DNA of 64,000 bases from Seohaeicola_A nanhaiensis. GTDB lineage: Bacteria > Pseudomonadota > Alphaproteobacteria > Rhodobacterales > Rhodobacteraceae. The notes below the pieces were generated by a model. It was not told the origin of the DNA. It saw only the letters and a program-made list of their open reading frames with translations, and did not search any database. The number at the start of each line of letters is the position of its first letter. The first letter of the stretch is position 1. A program made the position numbers and the translations under genes. This document shows positions 1 to 7,958 of the stretch, in pieces. The DNA lies in contig NZ_JBHSGI010000002.1 in NCBI RefSeq assembly GCF_042654245.1, positions 744,001 through 808,000 of the forward strand, in the 5' to 3' direction.

Positions 1-424
1 CGACGGGGACGTCGACGGAGATCTCGCCCGCGTGTTCGAAGGTCAGCGTGAGCGTGACGGTGTCGTCCTGTGCGAGGCTGCGGGTCAGGCCCATCAGCAT
101 GACGTGATCGCCGCCGCGTTCCAGCGCGTGGGTCGCACCGGCGGGGAGGTCGATGCCACCCTCGATGGCGGTCATCTTCATGATGCCGTCGCCGCTTTGG
201 ACATGCGTGTGCAGCTCGACCTTCTGCGCCACGTCCGAGGCGACCGCGAGCAGGCGGTCGTCCCGGGTGCCGGTATTGGCCAGCGTCATGAAGATCGCAC
301 CGGCCTTGGCGGCGGGAGAGGCGGCGCGGGCATAGGCGTCGCGCACCTCGATCTCGCCTGCGAGGGCCGGGAAAGCGAGGGTCACGGCGGCGAGCGCGGC
401 GAGGGCGATGTGTTTCAGGGTCAT
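1..424 (-). CDS. PCuAC-type periplasmic copper chaperone, 3' end beyond window
   Basis: The visible 141 codons begin with a Sec signal peptide (MTLKHIALAALAAVTLAF, then PALAG) and continue as a PCuAC (DUF461) domain. The copper-ligand pattern is readable: ELHTHV followed by GIMKM, and later DHVMLMGL, matching the His/Met ligand layout of the family (His...Met...His-x-Met). PCuAC proteins bind Cu(I) in the periplasm and deliver it to cytochrome oxidase assembly. The gene is cut by the left edge, so the C-terminal tail is not visible. Its ATG lies downstream of the rpmB terminator, so it is probably a separate transcription unit. Confidence 0.9.
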   Translation of the reverse strand, partial: MTLKHIALAALAAVTLAFPALAGEIEVRDAYARAASPAAKAGAIFMTLANTGTRDDRLLAVASDVAQKVELHTHVQSGDGIMKMTAIEGGIDLPAGATHALERGGDHVMLMGLTRSLAQDDTVTLTLTFEHAGEISVDVPV

Positions 425-488
425 GTCATCCGCTCCGTTCGGGGGTTGTGCCGCGGATATAGGCGGCACAGGGGGCGCCCGAAAGCGC

Positions 489-513
489 AAAAGCCCCGCC
501 GGAGGGCGGGGCT
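489..513 (-). terminator. Rho-independent terminator of rpmB
   Basis: A perfect 9-bp stem (492-500 with 505-513, loop GGAG) is followed on the minus strand by a T tract (489-492). It lies 27 bases past the rpmB stop and before the PCuAC start, so it ends the rpmB message. Confidence 0.9.
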
Positions 514-539
514 GCGGATCGTTTCCGAAGGAACGGAGA

Positions 540-839
540 TTACTCGGCTGCGGCCTCGGCGGTGCCGGCCTTGGCGATCTCTTTCTTGACCTTCAGCGCG
601 CGGGGCGAGAGTTCCTCGTCCTTGGCCTTTTTCAGGAAGGCGTCGATGCCGCCGCGGTGGTCGACGCTGCGCAGGGCGGCGGCCGAGACCCGGAGCTTGA
701 CGACGCGGCCCAGGGTTTCCGAGACCAGCGACACGTCGTTCAGGTTCGGGAGGAACCGGCGACGGGTCTTGTTGTTGGCATGGCTCACATTGTTGCCCGA
801 CATCGGGCCTTTTCCGGTCAGTTCGCAGACGCGCGACAT
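540..839 (-). CDS. rpmB: 50S ribosomal protein L28
   Basis: The 99-residue product starts MSRVCELTGKGPMSGNNVSH, the classic L28 N-terminus, followed by the basic TRRRFLPNL segment. It binds 23S rRNA in the large subunit. Alphaproteobacterial L28 is usually slightly longer than the E. coli protein and carries a C-terminal extension; here that tail ends in an Ala/Glu-rich stretch (GTAEAAAE). The frame is open upstream, but the conserved MSRVCE start fixes the ATG at 837-839. It is monocistronic, with a strong terminator directly downstream. Confidence 0.97.
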   Translation of the reverse strand: MSRVCELTGKGPMSGNNVSHANNKTRRRFLPNLNDVSLVSETLGRVVKLRVSAAALRSVDHRGGIDAFLKKAKDEELSPRALKVKKEIAKAGTAEAAAE

Positions 840-980
840 GGGATCATCCTCTGGGTCTTCTGCGGGCCGGCAGGCCCAGTGCAACGTAAACAGGCGCCGC
901 CATAGGCCGCGCCCGGAAATAGGTCTGCTGCCTTTAGGGGGAATCGGGCCGGGGGTCAAGGGGGTGCGGGGCGCACCGCG

Positions 981-2564
981 TCATGCCCCGAGCGCGATCA
1001 CCCTGTCAGGTTTCAGCGAGTGGCGGAAGGCCGGATCGTGGCTGGCGGCCAGGATCGCGCCGTCATAGGCGGCGAGCGCGGATTCGAGCGCGGCGATGCC
1101 GTAGAGATCGAGGTGGTTGGTCGGCTCGTCCAGGATCAGCAGCGCGGGGGGCGGAGTGCCGCCGAGGGCGCAGGCAAGGCCCGCACGCAGCCGTTCGCCG
1201 CCGCTGAGGTCGCCCGCGCGGCGCAGGGCATCACCGGCGCGGAAGCCGAAGCGGGCCAGCGCGGCATGGGCGGTGTGCGGCGTGGTGGCGGGGTTCACGG
1301 TCAGGAAATTCTCGCGCAGGGTCTGGCCGGGGTCGAGCAGGGTGACGTGCTGGTCGAGCAGGGCATGGGTGACCGGGAGATCAACCTGGCCGCCCTGCGG
1401 GGCGAGACGGCCGGTGATCAGGTTCAGCAGCGTCGTCTTGCCGCTGCCGTTCGGGCCGTCGATGACGATCCGTTCGGGGCCGGTGACGGTGAGCGACAGG
1501 TCGCGGATCACCGGGTGGTGCGGGTCGTGGCCGCCACTCACATGGTCGAGGCGCAGGACGGTCCGGCCTGGCGGCAGGCCGGTCGGGGCGATGTCCATAT
1601 GGATTGGCTGGAGCACCTCCAGTTTCTCGCGGGCCGCGTCGAGGCTCGCTTCGGCGGCGGCGCGGCGGGCCTCGCGCAGGTGGGCACCGGCACCGTCCGA
1701 GGCCTCGGCCCGTTCCCTTGCGGCGTCCATGAGGAGTTTCGGCTTGTCGCCTTTCGCGCGGGCCTTGCGGCCGGCGCTGTCCTTGCGGGCCTTGCGCTCG
1801 GTCGCCTGCCGGGCGCGGCGGGCGGCCTCGGCGCGGGCCTTCTCGGCGTGGTGGAGGTCGTGGGTGGCGGCGTCGAGCTCGGTCTCTTTCTGCTGGCGGT
1901 AGGCAGTGTAGTTGCCGCCGTAGCGGGTGGCGCCGAGGGAGGTGAGTTCGACGATGGCGTCCATCTCTTCCAACAGCTCGCGGTCGTGGCTGGCGACGAT
2001 GGCGGTGCCGGTCCAGCCGCGGATCAGGTCGATCACCGCGCGGCGGCCGGCGCGGTCGAGGTTGTTGGTGGGCTCGTCGAGCAGGAGGATATCGGGTTCG
2101 GCCAGCAGCAGCGCGGCGAGGGCGGCCCGGCTGCGCTGTCCGCCGGAGAGCGTGGGAAGCGGGGTCTTTGGGACGGCCTGCAGGCCGCATCGGGCAAGCG
2201 CGGCGTCGATCCGGGCGGGCAGCGTCCAGTCGGCGCGGGCCAGGTCGTCGGGCGTCGCCGTTCCGGCCTCGGCCCGGTCGAGGCGGTCGAGCGCGGCGCG
2301 GACATCGAAGAGGTCGGCGATGGTGTCGTGCGGGCGCTGGAGCGCCTCCTGCCGCATCGTGGCGAGGGTGCCGGTGACGGTGACCTGCCCCGAGGCCGGA
2401 CGCAGCTGGCCGGCGATCAGGCGGAGCAGCGTGCTCTTGCCCGCGCCGTTGCGGCCGACGAGGCCGGTGCGGCCAGGGCCGAAGGTCAGGGTGAGGTCGG
2501 AGAAAAGCGGGGTGCCGTCAGGCGTGGACCAGCCGAGGGCGGAGAGGGAAATGGATGCAGGCAT
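981..2564 (-). CDS. ABC-F family ATPase (duplicated ABC domains)
   Basis: This 527-residue soluble protein has two ABC ATPase domains and no membrane segment, the mark of the ABC-F family that acts on ribosomes (EttA/Uup/YheS-like). Domain one shows Walker A GRNGAGKST, signature LSGGQRSR and Walker B LLLDEPTNNLD. A long Arg/Lys/Ala-rich linker (about residues 220-300) follows. Domain two has Walker A GPNGSGKTT, signature LSGGERLR and LLILDEPTNHLD. The exact subfamily and physiological role (translation factor or antibiotic protection) cannot be read from sequence alone. A tandem repeat and an assembly gap lie upstream. Confidence 0.9.
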   Translation of the reverse strand: MPASISLSALGWSTPDGTPLFSDLTLTFGPGRTGLVGRNGAGKSTLLRLIAGQLRPASGQVTVTGTLATMRQEALQRPHDTIADLFDVRAALDRLDRAEAGTATPDDLARADWTLPARIDAALARCGLQAVPKTPLPTLSGGQRSRAALAALLLAEPDILLLDEPTNNLDRAGRRAVIDLIRGWTGTAIVASHDRELLEEMDAIVELTSLGATRYGGNYTAYRQQKETELDAATHDLHHAEKARAEAARRARQATERKARKDSAGRKARAKGDKPKLLMDAARERAEASDGAGAHLREARRAAAEASLDAAREKLEVLQPIHMDIAPTGLPPGRTVLRLDHVSGGHDPHHPVIRDLSLTVTGPERIVIDGPNGSGKTTLLNLITGRLAPQGGQVDLPVTHALLDQHVTLLDPGQTLRENFLTVNPATTPHTAHAALARFGFRAGDALRRAGDLSGGERLRAGLACALGGTPPPALLILDEPTNHLDLYGIAALESALAAYDGAILAASHDPAFRHSLKPDRVIALGA

Positions 2565-2646
2565 GGGACAGGACTTTGTGCAGCGATACCGGAGGGGTGA
2601 AGGCGGCGCGGGTGTTGTCCATGTCGTGGGTGTCTCCTGTTCCTTG

Positions 2647-2735
2647 NNNNNNNNNNNNNNNNNNNNNNNNNNNNNNNNNNNNNNNNNNNNNNNNNNNNNN
2701 NNNNNNNNNNNNNNNNNNNNNNNNNNNNNNNNNNN
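2647..2735. other. Assembly gap (89 N)
   Basis: This is a run of 89 N immediately beside a GC-rich tandem repeat, so the true repeat copy number and the gap length are probably unresolved. Between 2565 and 3123 I see no gene, only 5' flanking sequence of the ABC-F gene, the gap and the repeat. Confidence 0.95.
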
Positions 2736-3103
2736 GGCCCTCTCCCCCGGGGGGAGAGGGGATGGCGCGTTGGTCTGGGGGTGGGCGTGAGGGGAGAGGC
2801 CCCCTCACCCTGGCCTCTCCCCCGGGGGGAGAGGGGATGGCGCGTTGATCTTGGGGTGGGCGCGGGGGGAGAGGCCCCCTCACCCTGGCCCTCTCCCCCG
2901 GGGGGAGAGGGGATGGCGCGTTGGTCTGGGGTGGGCGTGAGGGGAGAGGCCCCCTCACCCTAACCCTCTCCCCCGGGGGGAGAGGGGATGGCGCGTTGAT
3001 CTTGGGGTGGGCGTGAGGGGAGAGGCCCCCTCACCCTGACCCTCTCCCCCGGGGGGAGAGGGGATGGCGCGTTGGTCTGGGGGTGGGCGTGGGTGGAGAG
3101 GGG
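2736..3103. repeat. Tandem repeat, 75-76 bp unit, about 4.9 visible copies
   Basis: Copies run 2736-2811, 2812-2886, 2887-2961, 2962-3037 and a partial copy 3038-3103. Each starts with a perfect palindrome (CCCTCTCCCCCGGGGGGAGA and flank), then GGGGATGGCGCGTTG, a G/T-rich stretch and GAGGCCCCCTCACCCT. Copies alternate between two subtypes (TTGGTCTGGGG and TTGATCTTGGGG), suggesting duplication of a two-unit block. The array touches the N run, so more copies may be hidden there. It resembles the CCCTCTCCCC/GGGGAGAGGG palindromic intergenic repeats seen in many proteobacteria and is not a CRISPR. Confidence 0.9.
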
Positions 3104-3123
3104 AAACGCGCTGCGAGGGGGGG

Positions 3124-4113
3124 TCACCGCTTGGGCGGTGGGGCGTCCAGCTGGGCCAGGACCTCGGCGGCGGCGAGGGCGGGGGCGGTTTCGCCCTGCG
3201 CGACGCGGTCGCCGAGGGCGGCCATCAGGGCGCGGGCCTCGGGGGTTTCGAGGCGGGCGAGCAGGGCCTGGCGGACCTCCTGGACGAACCAGCCGCGGGC
3301 CTGTTCGGCGCGGCGGCGGGCGAAGTGGCCGTGTTCGCGGCGCCAGTGGGCCAGCGCCTGCATCTCGGCCCAGGCCTTGTCCAGCCCGGTTTCCTCGATC
3401 GCCGAGACGGTCATCGCCTTGGGGAAGCCCGGCGGGTCCTGAGGGCGTTTGCGCAGCAGGCGCAGGGCACCGGCGTAATCGGCGCAGGTGCGGGTCGCGG
3501 TGTCCTTCAGCGCGCCGTCGGCCTTGTTGACGAGGATGAGGTCGGCCATCTCCATGATGCCGCGCTTGACGCCCTGCAGCTCGTCGCCGCCGGCGGGGGC
3601 GAGCAGCAGCAGGAAGAGGTCGGACATCTCGGCTACCACGGTTTCGGACTGGCCGACGCCCACCGTCTCGATCAGCACGACGTCATAGCCGGCGGCCTCG
3701 CAGAGCGCCACCGCCTCGCGGGTGCGGCGGGCGACGCCGCCGAGGTGGGTCTGGCTGGGCGAGGGGCGGATGAAGGCATTGGGGTCGCGGGCGAGGTGAT
3801 CCATCCGGGTCTTGTCGCCCAGGATCGAGCCGCCCGAGCGCGCGCTGGAGGGGTCGACGGCCAGCACGGCGACGCGCAGCCCCTGCCCCGTCAGCATCAG
3901 GCCGAAGGCTTCGATGAAGGTCGACTTGCCGACGCCGGGGGTGCCGGAGAGGCCGATGCGCAGCGCCTCGCGGCCGGATCTGGCGAGCAGGCCGATCAGC
4001 TCGGCCGCGGCCTCGCGGTGGTCGGCGCGGGCGCTTTCCACCAGCGTGATCGCGCGCGCGAGGGCGCGGCGGTCGCCAGCGAGGATGGTTTCGCTGAGGG
4101 CGGTGATGTCCAT
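3124..4113 (-). CDS. meaB: Methylmalonyl-CoA mutase-associated GTPase MeaB
   Basis: The 329-residue G3E/SIMIBI-class P-loop GTPase carries P-loop GTPGVGKST, then AVDPSS, GGSILGDKTRM and IETVGVGQSE, all hallmarks of MeaB/ArgK, with NKAD as the base-specificity motif. MeaB gates cofactor loading and protects adenosylcobalamin-dependent methylmalonyl-CoA mutase in propionyl-CoA metabolism. The mutase gene is not in the window beside it. The ATG at 4113 is preferred over in-frame starts at 4143 and 4200 because GGAGAA precedes it at proper spacing. Another cobalamin enzyme lies at 60728-62452, but a link to it is speculative. Confidence 0.92.
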   Translation of the reverse strand: MDITALSETILAGDRRALARAITLVESARADHREAAAELIGLLARSGREALRIGLSGTPGVGKSTFIEAFGLMLTGQGLRVAVLAVDPSSARSGGSILGDKTRMDHLARDPNAFIRPSPSQTHLGGVARRTREAVALCEAAGYDVVLIETVGVGQSETVVAEMSDLFLLLLAPAGGDELQGVKRGIMEMADLILVNKADGALKDTATRTCADYAGALRLLRKRPQDPPGFPKAMTVSAIEETGLDKAWAEMQALAHWRREHGHFARRRAEQARGWFVQEVRQALLARLETPEARALMAALGDRVAQGETAPALAAAEVLAQLDAPPPKR

Positions 4114-4323
4114 GCGCGCGTTCTCCGGTCGTGCGGGCTTCATGCCGCGCGCGCCCCCGGTTGTCCAGTCGGGCGCGGATATGGCCCGAAAAGGCGGCAT
4201 CGGGCGGCTGACCTGCCGTCAACTGCACGGTTTCCGCGCATTTGGCGGTGGATTGACGATTGCAATATGAACCGAATTCCGCCCTAGTGACCAATTAGCA
4301 AACGCCACAACCTCGGACCTGCC

Positions 4324-5100
4324 GTGTCAGACACCACGCCCGTCATCGAGATCCGGAACCTGCACAAGAGCTATGGAGCGCTCGAAGTGCTGAAGGGCGT
4401 CGACATCACCGCGCCCGCCGGCCACGTCGTCTCGCTGATCGGATCGTCGGGGTCGGGCAAGTCGACACTGCTGCGCTGCGCCAACCTGCTGGAGGACAGC
4501 CAGCAGGGCGAGATCCTGTTCCGGGGCGAGCCGGTGCGGTGGAAGGGCACGGGCCACGGCCGGCGGCCGGCGGACGCCAAGCAGGTGCTGCGGATCCGGA
4601 CCAACCTGAGCATGGTGTTCCAGCAGTTCAACCTGTGGGCGCATATGACCATCCTGCAGAACGTGATGGAGGCTCCGCTGACCGTGCTGGGCCGTCCGCG
4701 CGACGAGGTGGAGAAGGCGGCGCGCGGCTATCTCGACAAGGTGGGGATCGTCGACAAATGCGACGCCTGGCCGGCGCAGCTGTCGGGCGGGCAGCAGCAG
4801 CGGGCCGCCATTGCGCGGGCGCTGTGCATGGAGCCGCAGGCGCTGCTGTTCGACGAGCCGACCAGCGCGCTGGACCCGGAGCTGGAACAGGAGGTGGTCA
4901 GGGTCATCAAGGATCTGGCCAACGAGGGGCGGACGATGCTGATCGTCACCCATGACATGAAACTGGCCGCAGATGTGTCGGACCACGTGGTCTTTCTGCA
5001 TCAGGGGCTGATCGAGGAACAGGGCCCGCCGGACGCGGTGTTCGGCGCGCCCAGATCGGAACGGCTGCGCGGATTTCTCTCCGCGACCCACAGCGTATGA
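4324..5100 (+). CDS. Polar amino-acid ABC transporter, ATP-binding subunit
   Basis: The 258-residue protein is a HisP/GlnQ-type ATPase with Walker A GSSGSGKST, Q-loop NLSMVFQQFNLW, signature LSGGQQQR and Walker B LLFDEPTSALDPE, and an H-loop in IVTHDM. It powers import by the two permeases encoded downstream. The start is a GTG. It is the first gene of a four-gene operon (ATPase, binding protein, permease, permease). The extended loop between Walker A and the Q-loop is typical of the histidine/opine/arginine subgroup, so a basic amino acid or opine is the likeliest substrate. Confidence 0.93.
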   Translation: MSDTTPVIEIRNLHKSYGALEVLKGVDITAPAGHVVSLIGSSGSGKSTLLRCANLLEDSQQGEILFRGEPVRWKGTGHGRRPADAKQVLRIRTNLSMVFQQFNLWAHMTILQNVMEAPLTVLGRPRDEVEKAARGYLDKVGIVDKCDAWPAQLSGGQQQRAAIARALCMEPQALLFDEPTSALDPELEQEVVRVIKDLANEGRTMLIVTHDMKLAADVSDHVVFLHQGLIEEQGPPDAVFGAPRSERLRGFLSATHSV

Positions 5101-5126
5101 CAACGACAAGAAAGGGAGTGTATCCA

Positions 5127-5855
5127 ATGAAGAAGCTGATCCTGAGCGCCGCCGCGCTGGCCCTCGCGGGCGGCATGGCCCTTGCCGAAGGCAAGACCGT
5201 GCGCATGGGCACCGAGGGCGCCTATCCTCCGTACAACTTCGTCAACGACAAGGGCGAGATCGACGGGTTCGAGCGCGAGATGGGCGACGAGCTGTGCAAG
5301 CGCGCCGAGCTGACCTGCGAGTGGGTCAAGAACGACTGGGATTCGATCATTCCGAACCTGGTGAGCGGCAACTATGACACGATCATCGCCGGGATGAGCA
5401 TCACCGACGAACGCAAGCAGGTGATCTCCTTCACCCAGGATTATTATCCGCCGACCGAATCCGCCTATGTCGCGGCCTCGGACGGGGTGGATCTGAAGGG
5501 CGGCATCGTCTCGGCGCAGACGGCGACGATCCAGGCCGGCTTCATCGCCGAGAGCGGCGCGACGCTGGTGGAATTCGCGACCCCGGAAGAGACCATCGCG
5601 GCGGTGCGCAATGGCGAGGCCGATGCGGTCTTTGCCGACTACGACTATCTGCTGCCGATCGTCGAAGCGAGCAACGGCGAGCTGGTCTTCGTGGGTGAGC
5701 GGGTGCCGCTGGGCGGCGGGGTCGGCATGGGCCTGCGCCAGAGCGACGGCGAACTGCTGGGCAAGTTCGATGCGGCGATCACCTCGATGAAGGAGGATGG
5801 GTCGCTGAACGAGCTGCTGAAGAAGTGGTTCGGCGACGGCGTGGCGACCTACTGA
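5127..5855 (+). CDS. Periplasmic amino-acid binding protein of the ABC transporter
   Basis: This 242-residue family 3 solute-binding protein begins with a signal peptide (MKKLILSAAALALAGGMALA) and then shows the family signature TEGAYPPYNF. An earlier in-frame start is rejected because the signal peptide starts at 5127 and GGGAG precedes it. Residues such as NDWDSIIPNL and MSITDERK match the HisJ/ArgT/OccT group. It captures the substrate in the periplasm and hands it to the permeases. A strong hairpin follows directly. Confidence 0.93.
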   Translation: MKKLILSAAALALAGGMALAEGKTVRMGTEGAYPPYNFVNDKGEIDGFEREMGDELCKRAELTCEWVKNDWDSIIPNLVSGNYDTIIAGMSITDERKQVISFTQDYYPPTESAYVAASDGVDLKGGIVSAQTATIQAGFIAESGATLVEFATPEETIAAVRNGEADAVFADYDYLLPIVEASNGELVFVGERVPLGGGVGMGLRQSDGELLGKFDAAITSMKEDGSLNELLKKWFGDGVATY

Positions 5856-5862
5856 TGACCTC

Positions 5863-5887
5863 GGGCCGGGCGATTGCCGCCCGGCCC
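5863..5887 (+). promoter_or_regulatory. Intra-operon hairpin after binding-protein gene
   Basis: A perfect 10-bp G+C stem (5863-5872 with 5878-5887, loop ATTGC) lies between the binding-protein stop and the first permease, with no T tract. In ABC operons such a hairpin commonly stabilises the upstream message and lowers downstream expression, giving excess binding protein. That role is inferred here. Confidence 0.75.
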
Positions 5888-5905
5888 CTGACCCCGTAGA
5901 GGCCG

Positions 5906-6790
5906 ATGTTCTCATACTGCTCCGCTCCGGACACGCTTGGGCAACTGGCCTGGTTCAGCTGCTATCTGACCACGGGCGTCCATCTGTCGTTTTATATCGC
6001 CTTCCTGAAGGTGCTGGGGCTGCTGGCGGTCACGGCGCCGGTGGCGCTGGCCTTCGGGTTCGCCGGGGCGATGGCGGCGCGGGCGCGGTTCGCGCCGCTG
6101 TCCTGGCTGGGCAAGGCCTATATCGCCGTGGTGCGCGGCGTGCCGGACATCGCCTTTTTCCTGTTCTTCGTGATCGCGCTGGACCAGCTGTTCGAATACA
6201 TCCGCCACAAGGTGCTCTGCCCGGACTGGGACCAGCCGATCCGGCAGGGCAACGATTTCCTGGTCTGCCCGGTGGCCAAGCTGCCGCTGGGGACGAGCCC
6301 GGAATGGGTGCATGAGACCTATGGGTTCTTCCTGGCGGTGGTCACCTTCGCCATCGTCTTCGGGGCCTTCGCGGCCAATGTGCTGTATGGCGGGATGCGG
6401 GCGGTGCCCTATGCGCAGCTCGAGACGGCCGAAGCCTATGGCATGTCGCCGCGCCAGACCTTCTGGCGGGTGCTGGTGCCGCAGATGTGGGTCTATGCCC
6501 TGCCCGGCCTGTCGAACCTGTGGATGGTGCTGATCAAGGCGACGCCGCTGCTGTTCCTGCTGGGGATCGACGATATCGTCTATTGGGCGCGCTCGCTGGG
6601 CGGGACCAAGACGGCGCAGTTCACGGATTATCCGCATCCCGACTGGCGGATGTGGTATTTCCTGTTCCTGCTGGTCTTCTACCTGGGCTTCACCAAGGTG
6701 TCGGAGGTCGCGCTGGAGCGGGTCATGCGGCGGCTGACCCACGGGCAGGCCACCACGGGCGGCGAAGCGCAGCGGAAGGCGGCGGCGTGA
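5906..6790 (+). CDS. Amino-acid ABC transporter permease (HisQ/HisM-type)
   Basis: This 294-residue inner-membrane protein has the family 3 permease motif: ETAEAYGMSPRQTFWRVLVPQ is the EAA loop that contacts the ATPase. Several hydrophobic segments surround it, and RGVPDIAFFLFF is the typical RG(T/V)P pore segment. A roughly 45-residue insert containing two Cys (VLCPDWD and FLVCPVA) sits after that segment, as in a known longer subgroup of these permeases. It should pair with the second permease at 7077 as a heterodimer. Confidence 0.9.
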   Translation: MFSYCSAPDTLGQLAWFSCYLTTGVHLSFYIAFLKVLGLLAVTAPVALAFGFAGAMAARARFAPLSWLGKAYIAVVRGVPDIAFFLFFVIALDQLFEYIRHKVLCPDWDQPIRQGNDFLVCPVAKLPLGTSPEWVHETYGFFLAVVTFAIVFGAFAANVLYGGMRAVPYAQLETAEAYGMSPRQTFWRVLVPQMWVYALPGLSNLWMVLIKATPLLFLLGIDDIVYWARSLGGTKTAQFTDYPHPDWRMWYFLFLLVFYLGFTKVSEVALERVMRRLTHGQATTGGEAQRKAAA

Positions 6791-6864
6791 GGGGCTCATC
6801 CGATATGCGCGGCGCGCCTTTGACCGAGGGCGGAGCGCCCTCCCCTTTGGCCTTCGCTAGGGGT

Positions 6865-7056
6865 GAAGACCTCGGCCGGGTGCCGCACGCGGGTGCCTTG
6901 CACCCGCTTTCGCGCAGGCGAGCGTTGGAGGAAGACCTTGACCGGGTGCCGCACGCGGGTGCTTTGCACCCGCTTTCGCGCACGCGGCGTTTGGGTCATG
7001 ACCTCGACCGGGTGCCGCACGCGGGTGCTGCGCACCCGCTTTCGCGCACGCGGCGC
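6865..7056. repeat. Three tandem 66-bp repeats with hairpins
   Basis: Three copies (6865-6930, 6931-6996, 6997-7056) share CCGGGTGCCGCACGCGGGTG, then a short loop, GCACCCGC and TTTCGCGCA. Each contains a perfect 8-bp hairpin GCGGGTGC/GCACCCGC with a 3-nt loop that varies (CTT, TTT, TGC), so the stem is conserved while the loop drifts. The array fills most of the 286-bp gap between the two permease genes of one operon. No gene is seen in 6791-7076. Confidence 0.9.
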
Positions 7057-7076
7057 CTCCTTTGGACGCGCCGGGA

Positions 7077-7883
7077 ATGAGTTGTTTCGATACGGTTCAG
7101 GCTTACGGGCTGCGGTCGATCGGGATCGGCGAGCGGTTGCTGCCGAAGAGCGATTTCACCCTCTGCGATCAGTTCGTGCTGATCGGGTCGGGGATGATCT
7201 GGAACGTCTATTTCGCCAGCCTCGCCCTGCTGGCCGGGTTCTTCCTGGCGACCGGCCTGGCCGTCGCCAAGGGCACGGCGAACCCCTGGCTGCGCAAACC
7301 GGCGGAGTGGTTCATCTTTGTCTTCCGTGGCTCGCCGCTGTTCATCCAGTTCTTCTTTGCCTACTTTTTCTTCCTGTCGCTGAAGAGCCAGTATGCCTTC
7401 TTCGACCTCTTCACCGCCGCCTGGCTGGGGGCGCTGATCGTGCTGTTCCTGAACACCTCGGCCTATTCCGCCGAGATCTTCTATGGCGCGCTGCGGGCGA
7501 TCCCCAAGGGCGAGGTGGAGGCGGCGGATGCCTATGGCATGGCGGGCTGGCCGCGGTTCCGGCGGATCGTCTGGCCGACCATGCTGCGCCTGGCCTGGCC
7601 GGCCTATACGAATGAGGCGATCTTCCTGTTTCACGCCACGACGCTGGTGTTCTTCTCGGCCTTTCCGGCCTGGCAGCAGCGGGGCGACGCGCTGTATTAC
7701 GCGAATTACATCGCCAAGCTGACCTATAACCCTTTCCTGCCCTATCCGATCCTTGCGGGTTATTTCATCCTGGTCACGCTGTGCATCGTCGGGCTGTTCG
7801 GGCTGATCAACCGCCGCCTGAACCGGCATCTGCCGGCCGAGCGGCGCAGCAAGGTGCGCTATCGCCCGCAGGTGATCCGCTGA
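7077..7883 (+). CDS. Amino-acid ABC transporter permease (second subunit)
   Basis: The 268-residue membrane protein has the EAA loop EVEAADAYGMAGWPRFRRI and pore-region motif FRGSPLFIQFFF, as in HisM/OccM. An in-frame TTG 15 bases upstream is possible, but the ATG at 7077 follows CCGGGA and is preferred. It probably forms a heterodimeric channel with the product at 5906-6790. The gene is separated from its partner by a 66-bp repeat array, which is unusual because permease genes of this family normally overlap or nearly touch. Confidence 0.9.
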   Translation: MSCFDTVQAYGLRSIGIGERLLPKSDFTLCDQFVLIGSGMIWNVYFASLALLAGFFLATGLAVAKGTANPWLRKPAEWFIFVFRGSPLFIQFFFAYFFFLSLKSQYAFFDLFTAAWLGALIVLFLNTSAYSAEIFYGALRAIPKGEVEAADAYGMAGWPRFRRIVWPTMLRLAWPAYTNEAIFLFHATTLVFFSAFPAWQQRGDALYYANYIAKLTYNPFLPYPILAGYFILVTLCIVGLFGLINRRLNRHLPAERRSKVRYRPQVIR

Positions 7884-7958
7884 GGATGCGACGGCCCTTG
7901 ATCTGACGCGCCGGGGTGGTAAGCCTTGGGACATTACATTTTAACGGAGACTATTTCC

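Noticed and set aside
1020..2600. Long open frame opposite the ABC-F gene
   Set aside because: It shows no family motifs and mirrors the ABC-F frame; long antisense frames are expected at this GC content.
2736..3103. CRISPR-like array
   Set aside because: The repeats touch one another with no spacers, and the palindromic unit is 75 bp, unlike a CRISPR.
4253..4281. Sigma-70 promoter starting TTGACG before the amino-acid transporter
   Set aside because: No -10 hexamer of usable quality lies at proper spacing, so I did not list it.
6865..7056. CRISPR-like array
   Set aside because: Units are contiguous 66-bp copies without variable spacers and lie inside an operon.
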